A DNA stretch of 64,000 nt, from positions 185,633 through 249,632 of the forward strand of contig NZ_JADPKK010000005.1 of assembly GCF_023073915.1 (NCBI RefSeq), given 5' to 3'. Source of the stretch: Bradyrhizobium sp. 149. Its GTDB lineage: Bacteria > Pseudomonadota > Alphaproteobacteria > Rhizobiales > Xanthobacteraceae. Both the position numbers and the translations under genes were made by a program. This document shows, one piece after another, positions 9,835 through 17,902 of this stretch (positions within the stretch are counted from its first letter, which is position 1; each line of letters begins with the position of its first letter). A model generated the notes under the pieces. It saw only the letters and a program-made list of their open reading frames with translations. It made no database searches and was not told the DNA's origin.

Positions 9835-9974
9835 AAGCGAGTGTGTCCACTCGCCGCACTATCCCTGCCGATTCGCGGCGACCCTGTCATCAGGCTTAGG
9901 TGCTCCGCGATCGGACCTGATGATCTCAGTCCGGCGCGACTTCTTCCCAAGCCCCTGAGCCTGTTGCAAACCTT

Positions 9975-9993
9975 ATTGCGATTAATTCGCAAT
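9975..9993. promoter_or_regulatory. Palindrome resembling a Fur-family operator
   Basis: ATTGCGA (9975-9981) and TCGCAAT (9987-9993) form a perfect 7-bp inverted repeat around TTAAT, in a locally AT-rich stretch about 140-160 bases upstream of the porin start. Its size and A/T centre resemble alphaproteobacterial Fur/Mur-type boxes, but the match is by eye only. The rest of 9835-10184 holds the hairpin at 10078-10109 and no gene. Confidence 0.3.
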
Positions 9994-10077
9994 AGCAACT
10001 AGTGCCAATTGCCGCAGGGAACGGTTCGCACCGGGATGTGACGGGACTGCAACAAAATCCCGAGGCCCAAAACAGTT

Positions 10078-10109
10078 GACCCCGCCCGGGGGGACATCCG
10101 GGCGGGGTC
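10078..10109. terminator. Strong 12-bp GC-rich hairpin
   Basis: GACCCCGCCCGG (10078-10089) pairs perfectly with CCGGGCGGGGTC (10098-10109) around an 8-base loop. On the minus strand it is followed by AACTGTTTTGG, so it can act as a terminator of the small minus-strand gene that ends at 10185. Confidence 0.6.
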
Positions 10110-10184
10110 GGGGCACGACACGGGGTGGATGAGGCGCCCGTGTCGGACGCAGGATCCACGTGAGATCGGCCTCAGGGACTCAAA

Positions 10185-10447
10185 TCAGAAGCAGGTACGA
10201 ACGCGGCCAACGTACTGGCCAAAAGCGTTGTACTGGGCGGCCCAGCCGCAGCGGTGATAGCCGTTGTAATAGGGGTCGTTGCTGGCGGCGATCGCGGAGC
10301 CGACGACGGCGGCGGTGGCGATGCCCAGGCCGACGCCGACGCCCCAGCCGAGCGGCTTGGCTTGCGCCTGCGAGGTGGTGGCGACGACGCTGCCGGTCAG
10401 GGTGAGCGCGGTGAGAGCAACTGCGAAAGCTTGGTCTTGATCGACAT
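10185..10447 (-). pseudogene. Small exported cysteine-containing protein, frameshifted near the N-terminus
   Basis: The downstream frame encodes a signal-like segment (VALTALTLTGSVVATTSQAQA), a glycine-rich helix (GWGVGVGLGIATAAVVGSAIA) and a tail with two cysteines ending QYVGRVRTCF. That frame has no sensible start. One frame over, an ATG at 10447 sits 6 bases after GGAG and encodes MSIKTK before running into a stop. Adding one base near 10430 (AAG to AAGG) joins MSIKTK directly to AFAVALTAL and gives a normal signal peptide of an 87-residue exported protein. This is either a real one-base deletion or a sequencing error. The function of this small family is unknown to me. Confidence 0.65.
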
Positions 10448-10586
10448 GTGAAACTCCATCCGGGTTGAGGCGGTCCGTTGTGGCCCGCGCACCGAGTTGG
10501 ACGGAGGCTCCGCGCGTCCGGTTCGGAACCGGCAAAAGCGGAGCTCAAGCCTGGTTCTTTCCCGAATGATTCCAGGAGGATAGGCG

Positions 10587-11393
10587 CTAGCCGAGTGGGC
10601 CTTTGGCGAGCCTGTTCACGTCGAAGTTATCAACCTCGGCAAGCAGCTCGCAAAACGCGCGGGCGCCCTGGTCGATCAGCCGCTCGCCTTTCGCGGCGAC
10701 GGCTAGCGTCGCATTGCCGACGGCGCCGCTGGGGTTGAGATCCTGCGCCTGCCAGGCGAACGGTGCGGGTCGCTGCGTCGACAGCCAGCGATATTGCTGC
10801 TCCATCGCGATGCTGCTCGCGGGAAAATCCGCGATCGCATCACCGCGCACCCGATCGGGATAGCGCGCCAGCATGATTGAGGTCTCGACTGCACCGCCGT
10901 GGATGCCGTGGCGTACTTCGTCGGCCGGGAACAGCTGGTCCGCGCCCGACAGCCGCGACCACGACGTGGTCACCACGAACAGTTTCTGATGCGCGCGAAG
11001 ATCCTGCGCGATCAGCATCATTGCCGCGCTGTTGCCGCCATGGCTGGTGATGATGACGAGCTTTTTCAATCCGCGGCGCGCGATGTCTTCGCCGATCGCG
11101 GTCCATTTTTTCAACGCGACTTCAGTCGCTAGCGTCTGCGTGCCCGCATAGTCGATATGCTCGGTGGAAATCCCGATCGGTTCAACGGGCAGGAAAGTGG
11201 CCGGAGTGCTCTGGGGCAGGAGCTCGCGCACCCGCGCCACATAGGCGTCGGCGATCAGCACGTCGGTCTCGAGCGGCAGATGCGGGCCGTGCTGCTCGGT
11301 CGCCGCCAGCGGCAGCACTGCGATCCAGCGCGACACCTCGGCGGGGCTGGCATCGGCCCAGCGGATCTCGGTCCAGTCGCGGGAAGGCGTCAT
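10587..11393 (-). CDS. Creatininase family amidohydrolase-like protein
   Basis: A 268-residue protein of the creatininase fold, a metal-dependent family that includes creatinine amidohydrolase, MftE and FAPy deformylase ArfB. Visible signatures are PLAATEQHGPHLPLETDVLI (metal-binding E and H-x-P-x-x-x-D), ITSHGGNSAAM, and HGIHGGAVETSIML with the expected His and Glu. The specific substrate is not deducible. ATG 11393 begins MTPSRDWTEIRWAD, which matches usual family starts; the longer frame upstream overlaps the divergent operon. It faces the NMT1-like ABC operon across about 140 bases, so a shared regulatory region and a role in the same catabolic pathway are plausible. Confidence 0.85.
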   Translation of the reverse strand: MTPSRDWTEIRWADASPAEVSRWIAVLPLAATEQHGPHLPLETDVLIADAYVARVRELLPQSTPATFLPVEPIGISTEHIDYAGTQTLATEVALKKWTAIGEDIARRGLKKLVIITSHGGNSAAMMLIAQDLRAHQKLFVVTTSWSRLSGADQLFPADEVRHGIHGGAVETSIMLARYPDRVRGDAIADFPASSIAMEQQYRWLSTQRPAPFAWQAQDLNPSGAVGNATLAVAAKGERLIDQGARAFCELLAEVDNFDVNRLAKGPLG

Positions 11394-11531
11394 CAAGGTT
11401 TCTTTGCCCGAATTTGTCGCGTAATTTGGGTTATCAGGGGACGCGGGCCAGGCCGGCTCGCGTCCCTGAATGTCTTGCGGTTTTATCGCGTTGCTTGGAC
11501 ATCGGCTAGAAGCGATCGACGGAGTCCCATC

Positions 11532-12554
11532 ATGAGCCCCTCTCATCTGCGGCGAGCCTTAACGGCGGGCTTGATGGCCGCTTTCGTCTCGGTCGTTCCG
11601 GCGCGCGCCGAAACCCTGGACAAGGTCATGTTCGGCACCAATTGGGTCGCCGAGGCCGAGCATGGTGGCTTCTTCCAGGCGGTCGCCGACGGCACCTACA
11701 AGAAATATGGGCTGGACGTCACCATCGTCCCCGGCGGGCCCAACGAGAACAACCGGATGCTGCTGATCGCCGGCAAGATCGATTTCTTCATGGCAGCGAA
11801 CACGCTGATGTCGTTCGACGCGGTCGCCAACAACGTCCCGGTCGTCACGATCGCCGCGGTGTTCCAGAAGGATCCGCAGGTGATGCTGACGCAGCCCGAT
11901 GCCAAGGTCGCCAAGATCGAGGACCTCAAGCCGCTGACGCTGTTCGTCTCCAAGGAGGGCATGACCAGCTATTTCCAGTGGCTGAAATCCGAATACGGCT
12001 TCAGCGAGAAGAACGTTCGTCCCTATAATTTCAACCCGCAGCCCTTCATCGCCAATCCCAAGAGCGCGATGCAGGGTTACGTCACCTCGGAGCCGTTCGC
12101 GGTCGAGAAGGCCGCCGGCTTCAAGCCTAACGTGTTGCTGCTCGCCGATTACGGCTTCAACACCTATTCGACCCTGATCGAGACCCGTCGCGACGTGGTC
12201 GAGAAGAAGGCCGACCTGGTGCAGCGCTTCGTCGACGCCTCCATGTACGGCTGGTACAATTACATCTACCGCGACAATTCCGCGGGCAACGCCATGATCA
12301 AGAAGCTCAATCCGGAGATGACCGACGAGCTGCTCGCCTATTCCGTCGCCAAGATGAAGCAATACGGTATCGTCGATTCCGGCGACAGCTTGAAGAACGG
12401 CATCGGGGCCATGAGCGACGAGCGCTACACATCCTTCTTCAACAAGATGGTGAAGGCGGGCGTCGTGAAGCCGGACCTCGACTTCCGCAAATCCTATACG
12501 CTGCGCTTCGTCAACAAGGGCGTCGGCGTCGAGCTGCGCCCAAGCAAGCCGTAG
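11532..12554 (+). CDS. NMT1/THI5-like ABC transporter substrate-binding protein
   Basis: A 340-residue periplasmic binding protein with signal peptide (cleaved near PARA, residue 26) followed by ETLDKVMFGTNWVAEAEHGG. This matches the NMT1/SsuA-like class that binds thiamine precursors, sulfonates, nitrate and other small organics. The long upstream reading frame is not used because the ATG at 11532 opens directly into the signal sequence. It is the first gene of an operon with the ATPase 10 bases downstream, then the permease, a 2-hydroxyacid dehydrogenase and an Inh-like protein. The dehydrogenase suggests that the imported compound is, or is turned into, a 2-keto or 2-hydroxy acid; that is inference. 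Confidence 0.87.
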   Translation: MSPSHLRRALTAGLMAAFVSVVPARAETLDKVMFGTNWVAEAEHGGFFQAVADGTYKKYGLDVTIVPGGPNENNRMLLIAGKIDFFMAANTLMSFDAVANNVPVVTIAAVFQKDPQVMLTQPDAKVAKIEDLKPLTLFVSKEGMTSYFQWLKSEYGFSEKNVRPYNFNPQPFIANPKSAMQGYVTSEPFAVEKAAGFKPNVLLLADYGFNTYSTLIETRRDVVEKKADLVQRFVDASMYGWYNYIYRDNSAGNAMIKKLNPEMTDELLAYSVAKMKQYGIVDSGDSLKNGIGAMSDERYTSFFNKMVKAGVVKPDLDFRKSYTLRFVNKGVGVELRPSKP

Positions 12555-12564
12555 CACAAGGTCG

Positions 12565-13410
12565 ATGTCATCAGTCAAAACTCCGGCGGGGGTCGAGACC
12601 GGACTGACGGCACTGGCCGTCAGCGTGCGCGGCGTGACCAAGGCCTATGACAACGGCGTGATGGCGCTCGGCCCGCTCGATCTCGCGGTGCGCAAGGGCG
12701 AGTTCATTTCGCTGCTGGGACCGTCAGGATGCGGCAAGTCCACCGCGCTACGGCTGATCGCCGAGCTCAGCGCGCCGTCCTCCGGTATCGTGCGGCTGGT
12801 GCGTCACGAGAGCAAGGCGCAGCCAGGTCATATTCAGCCAGGTCATTTTCAGCGAGGTCATGGCATCGGCTTCGTGTTTCAGGAACCGACCCTGATGCCC
12901 TGGACCAGCGTGCGCGAGAACGTGCGGTTGCCGCTGAAGCTCGCAGGCGTTCCGAAGGCGGAAGCGCGCGCGCGTGCCGACGAGGCGCTGGCAAGCGTCG
13001 GGCTTGCCGATTTCGCCGAGGCTTTCCCCCGCGAGCTCTCCGGCGGCATGAAGATGCGGGTGTCGCTGGCACGCGCGCTCGTCACCGACCCTGATATCCT
13101 GCTGATGGATGAGCCGTTCGCGGCGCTCGACGAGATCACGCGCTTCCGTCTCAACGACGACTTGCTTACGCTGTGGCGCAGGCTTGGCAAGACCGTTATC
13201 TTCGTCACCCATTCGGTGTTCGAATCCGTCTATCTGTCGCAGCGCGTGGTGGTCATGACGGCGCGGCCGGGCCGGATCCAGGCCGACATCCGCATCGAGA
13301 CGGTCGAGCCGCGCGGCGAGGAGTTTCGCACGTCGGTCGCCTATTCCGATTATTGCCGGAAAGTGTCGGCCGCGCTGGCGCCGTCCTATGCAGGGCAGTC
13401 GACGCTATGA
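12565..13410 (+). CDS. ABC transporter ATP-binding protein (nitrate/sulfonate/taurine type)
   Basis: A 281-residue ATPase of the SsuB/TauB class. It has Walker A GPSGCGKST (about residues 52-60), a Q-loop in FVFQEPTLMPW, signature LSGGMKMRVSLARAL, Walker B ILLMDEPFAALDE and the H-loop VTHSVFE. Between Walker A and the Q-loop it carries an extra His-rich insert made of three imperfect five-residue repeats (QPGHI, QPGHF, QRGHG), encoded by a 15-bp tandem repeat. The stop overlaps the permease start (ATGA), which implies translational coupling. It should energise uptake of the ligand of the upstream binding protein. Confidence 0.92.
   Translation: MSSVKTPAGVETGLTALAVSVRGVTKAYDNGVMALGPLDLAVRKGEFISLLGPSGCGKSTALRLIAELSAPSSGIVRLVRHESKAQPGHIQPGHFQRGHGIGFVFQEPTLMPWTSVRENVRLPLKLAGVPKAEARARADEALASVGLADFAEAFPRELSGGMKMRVSLARALVTDPDILLMDEPFAALDEITRFRLNDDLLTLWRRLGKTVIFVTHSVFESVYLSQRVVVMTARPGRIQADIRIETVEPRGEEFRTSVAYSDYCRKVSAALAPSYAGQSTL
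12820..12864 (+). repeat. 15-bp tandem repeat, three copies, inside the ABC ATPase gene
   Basis: CAGCCAGGTCATATT (12820-12834), CAGCCAGGTCATTTT (12835-12849) and CAGCGAGGTCATGGC (12850-12864) are head-to-tail, in frame, and encode QPGHI-QPGHF-QRGHG. Copy number could change without breaking the frame. Confidence 0.85.
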
Positions 13411-14225
13411 ACGCGCAAGCTCCCGTGACTGCGAAGCCGTCCGGCGCAAAACGCGCGTTGCGTTTCGTGCTGCCCGTCATCGTATTCGCGGCGGGGCTCC
13501 TCGCCTGGGAGCTCGTGGTCCGCATCAAGGACATCCCGCCTTACGTGCTGCCGGCGCCCTCCGTCATTTTCCTGACGCTGATCAAGGACTGGGCTGTGCT
13601 GTCACAGTCGCTCGCCGCGACGCTGCTGACCACGCTTGAAGGTTTTGTCGCGGCCAGCATCGGCGGCATCGCGCTGGCGCTGCTGTTCAACCAGTCCAAA
13701 TGGGTGGAAGCTTCACTGTTCCCCTATGCCGTGGTACTTCAGGTCACGCCTGTGATCGCGATCGCGCCGCTGCTGCTGATCTACCTGGAGCAGCAGACCG
13801 CGGTCGTGGTCTGCGCCTTCATCGTCGCCTTTTTCCCGGTGCTGTCGAACACCACGCTTGGGCTCAATTCGGTCGATCGCAACCTCGCCGGCCTGTTCCA
13901 GCTCTATGGCGCCTCGCCGCAGCAGACCCTTCGCTTTCTCAAGCTGCCGTCGGCGCTGCCTTATATTCTCGGCGGCTTGCGCATTGCCGGCGGCCTGTCG
14001 CTGATCGGCGCGGTCGTGGCCGAGATCGCGGCGGGAACCGCCGGCGCCGGCTCCGGGCTCGCCTACAGGATCGCAGAATCCGGCTACCGGTTGAACATAC
14101 CCCGCATGTTCGCAGCGCTGCTGCTGTTGTCGCTGGCCGGGATTGTCATCTATGGGGTGCTGGCGCTAGTTTCCCACCTCGCTTTACGGCGCTGGCACGA
14201 GAGCGCGCTTGGAAAGGACAACTGA
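13407..14225 (+). CDS. ABC transporter permease (nitrate/sulfonate/taurine type)
   Basis: A 272-residue inner-membrane permease with about six helices. It contains the BPD_transp_1 coupling segment (LYGASPQQTLRFLKLPSALPY, the EAA loop region) and the usual SsuC/TauC layout. The first helix covers about residues 17-36. The start codon overlaps the ATPase stop, and its stop overlaps the start of the dehydrogenase (TGATG). The longer open frame upstream lies inside the ATPase gene and is not used. Confidence 0.9.
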   Translation: MNAQAPVTAKPSGAKRALRFVLPVIVFAAGLLAWELVVRIKDIPPYVLPAPSVIFLTLIKDWAVLSQSLAATLLTTLEGFVAASIGGIALALLFNQSKWVEASLFPYAVVLQVTPVIAIAPLLLIYLEQQTAVVVCAFIVAFFPVLSNTTLGLNSVDRNLAGLFQLYGASPQQTLRFLKLPSALPYILGGLRIAGGLSLIGAVVAEIAAGTAGAGSGLAYRIAESGYRLNIPRMFAALLLLSLAGIVIYGVLALVSHLALRRWHESALGKDN

Positions 14226-15214
14226 TGACCACCGGTTCGATTTCGTCCGAAAAGATCGACCTTCTGATTTATGGGCCGGTCCGGCCGATCCTCGAGAACG
14301 GGTTTTCCGATCATTTCGTCGTGCACAAGGCGGAGACGCGAGGCGATCTCGAGCGGCTGACGCCGGCGGTTCGCGACAAGATCCGCGGCGTCGCGGTGAC
14401 CTATCACACCGTGCGTGCCGACAAGCAGTCGCTGTCGCAATTGCCCAGGATCGAGATGGTGGCGAGCTTCGGCGTCGGCTACGACCATGTCGACGCCAAA
14501 TACGCCGCCGAGCACAACATCATCGTCACCAATACGCCCGACGTGCTGACCGAGGAGGTCGCCGACGTCGCGATGGGCCTTCTGATCTCCACCGTACGTG
14601 AGTTCATCAAAGCCGACCGTTATGTGCGCTCCGGCCTCTGGCAGACCCAGAACTATCCGCTCAGCGTCGGCTCGCTGCGCGACCGCAAGGTCGGCATCGT
14701 CGGCATGGGCCGGATCGGCCAGGCGATCGCGCGCCGGCTCGATGCCTCGCTGGTGCCGGTGGTCTATCACACCCGCAATCCGTCCAAGGACGTCTCCTAC
14801 AAGCACTACCCCGACCTGATCGAGATGGCGAAGGCGGTGGATACGCTGATGGTGATCGTGCCCGGGGGCGCTGCTACCGAAAAGATGATCAACGCGGAGG
14901 TGCTGAAGGCGCTCGGCCCGCGCGGTGTGCTGGTCAACGTCGCGCGCGGCTCGGTGATCGACGAACCGGCGCTGGTCCAGGCGCTCAAGTCCGGCACCAT
15001 CCTTGCCGCCGGTCTCGACGTGTTCGCGGCCGAGCCGAACGTGCCGGACGAGCTCAAGGCCATGCAGAACGTGGTGCTGCTGCCGCATATCGGCTCGGCC
15101 TCGGTGGTGACGCGCAACGCGATGGATCAGCTCGTGGTCGACAATCTCAAGTCCTGGTTCGCCGGCAAGGCGCCGCTGACGCCGGTTGCGGAAACGCCGT
15201 TCAAGGGGCGCTGA
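14225..15214 (+). CDS. D-isomer-specific 2-hydroxyacid dehydrogenase
   Basis: A 329-residue NAD(P)-dependent oxidoreductase that interconverts 2-hydroxy and 2-keto acids. The Rossmann motif VGIVGMGRIGQAIARRL is near residues 156-172. The catalytic Arg is in NVARGSVIDE, the Glu in AAGLDVFAAEP and the His in LLPHIGSAS. It resembles the glyoxylate/hydroxypyruvate reductase branch. Start and stop codons overlap both neighbours, so it is translated with the transporter and probably acts on the imported compound or a product of it. Confidence 0.9.
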   Translation: MTTGSISSEKIDLLIYGPVRPILENGFSDHFVVHKAETRGDLERLTPAVRDKIRGVAVTYHTVRADKQSLSQLPRIEMVASFGVGYDHVDAKYAAEHNIIVTNTPDVLTEEVADVAMGLLISTVREFIKADRYVRSGLWQTQNYPLSVGSLRDRKVGIVGMGRIGQAIARRLDASLVPVVYHTRNPSKDVSYKHYPDLIEMAKAVDTLMVIVPGGAATEKMINAEVLKALGPRGVLVNVARGSVIDEPALVQALKSGTILAAGLDVFAAEPNVPDELKAMQNVVLLPHIGSASVVTRNAMDQLVVDNLKSWFAGKAPLTPVAETPFKGR

Positions 15215-15906
15215 TGAGAGCTCTTCGGGTCGTCGCATTCGCCGTCGCGGCCTACTTGGCCGCGATCGGCATCGCATTGGCGCAGGATACGACGACCCTG
15301 AAGAAGGCGATGCCCGGGCAGTGGGAGCTCTCGACCACCGAGCGCAGCAAGACCTGCGTCGTCACGCTCAAGGCCGACACTGCTGCTCAAGGCTTCAAGC
15401 TCGAGCTGGAGCCGGCCTGCAAGGCTGCGCTGCCTTTCACCAGGGATATCGTCGCCTGGAGTGTCAAGGGTCTCGACATTGTCCGTTTGCAGGATGCGAG
15501 CGGTGAGGCCGTGATCGACTTCACCGAGGTCGAGGCCGGCATCTTCGAGGGCCTGCGGCAAGGCGAGGGCGTCTACATCCTGCAGGACCTCGCCGCCGCA
15601 CGCTCGATGGCGAAGTCGATGGACCAGATGATCGGCGACTGGTCGATCGTGCGAGGCAACGGCCAGCCTGTCTGCGGGCTGACGCTGACCAACACGGAAG
15701 CGGGGCCGGACAATTTCCAGGTCTTCCTCAAGCCGAAATGCGATGCGTCCATCGCGCAGTTCAACCCGACGCAATGGCGGCTTGAGCGCGGCCAGATCAT
15801 CCTGCTGTCGAAGGCCGGCGAGGCCTGGCAGTTCGAGGCCGACGACAACGCGCAATGGCGGCGCGTTCCCGATACCGCCGATCCCCTGATCATGCTGCGT
15901 CAGTAG
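15214..15906 (+). CDS. Double Inh/AprI-like (Omp19-type) exported protein
   Basis: A 230-residue exported protein with signal peptide ending near ALAQ (about residue 24). It has two similar beta-barrel halves of the AprI/Inh metalloprotease-inhibitor class, which also includes Brucella Omp19. Half one starts at MPGQWELST and has the Cys pair in KTCVVTL and EPACKAA. Half two starts at MIGDWSIVRG and has the pair in PVCGLTL and KPKCDAS. Each pair could form the disulfide of this fold. Start overlaps the dehydrogenase stop. A protease inhibitor is odd in an uptake operon; the domains may instead bind a ligand. Function is inference. Confidence 0.75.
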   Translation: MRALRVVAFAVAAYLAAIGIALAQDTTTLKKAMPGQWELSTTERSKTCVVTLKADTAAQGFKLELEPACKAALPFTRDIVAWSVKGLDIVRLQDASGEAVIDFTEVEAGIFEGLRQGEGVYILQDLAAARSMAKSMDQMIGDWSIVRGNGQPVCGLTLTNTEAGPDNFQVFLKPKCDASIAQFNPTQWRLERGQIILLSKAGEAWQFEADDNAQWRRVPDTADPLIMLRQ

Positions 15907-16158
15907 GCGCCGCCACTTGACGCGGACATCCGCGCTACGTCGTCGGCTGGGTGGCGGCCCCTTGCCTCGGGCGGGCCGGGGCGTGACGTCAGCGTGATCT
16001 CCGCAAGTCTGGCAGGCCGCCGGCGCACCGCGTGTGAAGTGGGTTACAGCCTCGCCGGCAAATGAGCGGCAGGATCGGTATCGAGGTGACCGCCCGCGAG
16101 GGAACCGGCAGGGACGCTGCTTCGTTAGCGCGCGAGGCAGTCCGGCAAGGAGCCCTGC

Positions 16159-16533
16159 ATGACCAAGCGCGTGCTCGCGATCGGCATCGAACCTGGGAAC
16201 GCGGACTACAGCGCATTCCCCCAGATCACGCCGGAGCTCGTGCGCGACTACATCGATGCGCAGCTGCTGCGCCTGCGCGATCTCGGTTACGAGGTCACGA
16301 GTTGCCTGATCGATCTCGATGCCGCGGCGGAAGCCGCCGTCACGGCGGCGCTGCGCGACGAGAAGTTCGACTGCATCGTGATCGGCGCGGGCCTGCGCGA
16401 GCCGAAGGAGCGCCTGCTGCTGTTCGAGAAGGTGCTCAACCTCGTCCACCGCCTGGCGCCTGACGCCGCGATCTGCTTCAACACCACGCCTGCCGACACC
16501 GTCGAGGCCGTGCAGCGCTGGGTGGATGATTGA
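16159..16533 (+). CDS. Conserved hypothetical protein, alpha/beta fold
   Basis: A 124-residue protein with no signal peptide and no membrane helix, and a good AAGGAG site before the ATG. Hydrophobic strands alternate with helices (RVLAIGIEP, YEVTSCLID, FDCIVIGAGLR, DAAICFNT), which suggests a small Rossmann-like or flavodoxin-like layer. No catalytic motif stands out and I do not recognise a named family. It lies alone between the Inh-like gene and the glycine-zipper gene. Confidence 0.75.
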   Translation: MTKRVLAIGIEPGNADYSAFPQITPELVRDYIDAQLLRLRDLGYEVTSCLIDLDAAAEAAVTAALRDEKFDCIVIGAGLREPKERLLLFEKVLNLVHRLAPDAAICFNTTPADTVEAVQRWVDD

Positions 16534-16698
16534 ATGGCGCTTGCCCGCGTTTGCGTCGCACGCGGCGGGGTTTGGGCCGTCTTCGCGCTACGCTTCCGGC
16601 GCCATCGCGGAGCGTCGCTAGGCGCGGCGCCGGCAATTTGCCTGGTCCGTATCCGGCTCCGGCGCTATGACTGGCCTTACCACAGGGAGGGCGAGAGC

Positions 16699-17034
16699 AT
16701 GCTTCGAGGTCTTCGTATTGGAAGTCTTGGCATCGGAAGTCTTGGAATGGCAGCGTTTCTGGCGGTCGCGATCGCGGCCCCCGCGCATGAAGCGGCGGCG
16801 CAGGACGCAATTGGCGGTGCCATCCTCGGCGGCGTCGGTGGAGCGATCGTGGGTGGCGCCATCGGCGGTGGTCGCGGCGCCGCCATCGGCGCCGTCGTCG
16901 GTGCCGGCACGGGCGCTGCGATCGCCTCCGAAGGCGAACGTCGCCGCTCCGGCTACTACGCCTATCAGCGCGGCTGCTACATGCAGCGCCGGGACGGCTC
17001 GTACGTCCCGGTCGATCCGCGATACTGCTACTGA
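16699..17034 (+). CDS. Glycine-zipper exported protein
   Basis: A 111-residue protein with a signal peptide (cleaved near EAAAQ, residue 36). The glycine-zipper region is built on repeated GGAIxGG and GAxxGA units (about residues 38-75). A short polar tail holds two cysteines (RGCYMQRR and the terminal RYCY). Such proteins usually insert in or sit at the outer membrane; no specific role can be given. GGGAGGGCGAG lies just before the ATG. The longer frame upstream is non-coding in composition. Confidence 0.8.
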   Translation: MLRGLRIGSLGIGSLGMAAFLAVAIAAPAHEAAAQDAIGGAILGGVGGAIVGGAIGGGRGAAIGAVVGAGTGAAIASEGERRRSGYYAYQRGCYMQRRDGSYVPVDPRYCY

Positions 17035-17096
17035 GCGATCGGCCCTATCACGTTTGACGTCGGCATCGCTGTCGTGCGTCGAAACGCCGTGCTTTT

Positions 17097-17810
17097 CTAG
17101 ATCAACCGCAGCCCGCGCAGGCTGGCATGTCCGCTCTTGCCGACGATGATGTGGTCGTGCACGGCGATGCCGAGGGGTTTTGCGATGTCGATGATCGCCT
17201 TGGTCATCTGGATGTCGGCCTGCGACGGCGAGGGATCGCCTGAGGGGTGGTTGTGCACGAGGATCAGCGCGGTCGCGGACAATTCCAGCGCGCGCTTGAT
17301 CACCTCGCGCGGATAGACCGGGGTGTGATCGACGGTGCCGGTCTGCTGCACCTCGTCGGCGATAAGCTGGTTGCGCTTGTCGAGGAACAGCAGGCGAAAC
17401 TGCTCCTTGTCGGCAAACGCCATGCTGGTGCGGCAATAGTCGATCACCTCGTTCCAGGACGACAGCGCGTTGCGGCTGTTGACCTCGCCCTTGGCGACGC
17501 GGTGGGCCGCCGCCGCGATCAGCTTGAGCTGGTGGATCGCGGATTCGCCGATGCCGTCCACCTCGCGTAGGCGCGCTATTGGGGCATGGACGACCTCGGC
17601 GAACGAGCCAAAGGTCTTGATCAACGTCTTTGCCAGCGGTTTTGTGTCACGCCGCGGCAGCGCCGGAAACAGCGCCATCTCCAGCAGCTCGTAGTCGCTG
17701 AGCGCGTTCGCCCCGGCGCTGTAGAAGCGCTCGCGCAGCCGTTCGCGATGGCCGAGATAGTGCGGCGCTTCCTCAGGCTTGCTCTTGTCGTGGTCGGTCT
17801 TGGCGGGCAT
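17097..17810 (-). CDS. radC: RadC family protein (JAB/MPN metalloprotease fold)
   Basis: A 237-residue protein. The N-terminal half has a helix-hairpin-helix-like segment ([18 protein letters not shown]). The C-terminal half is the RadC/MPN domain, with the metal-binding JAMM motif [14 protein letters not shown], a preceding Glu and a distal HDHIIVG. It was named for a supposed DNA-repair role that is not well supported; its cellular function is unsettled. ATG 17810 is chosen because the open frame further upstream lies inside another gene's antisense. In related genomes radC often follows map; here two other genes separate them. Confidence 0.9.
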   Translation of the reverse strand: MPAKTDHDKSKPEEAPHYLGHRERLRERFYSAGANALSDYELLEMALFPALPRRDTKPLAKTLIKTFGSFAEVVHAPIARLREVDGIGESAIHQLKLIAAAAHRVAKGEVNSRNALSSWNEVIDYCRTSMAFADKEQFRLLFLDKRNQLIADEVQQTGTVDHTPVYPREVIKRALELSATALILVHNHPSGDPSPSQADIQMTKAIIDIAKPLGIAVHDHIIVGKSGHASLRGLRLI

Positions 17811-17902
17811 CGGCCGCCAGCATTGCCGCGGACCGGCGCTTTTGCAACCGTCAATTGCGGGACGGCGCGCAGGTCCCGGCATCGGGCTTTGAAGATGATG
17901 AC

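Noticed and set aside
11157..12554. 465-codon form of the binding protein
   Set aside because: It overlaps the divergent creatininase gene; the signal peptide starts at ATG 11532.
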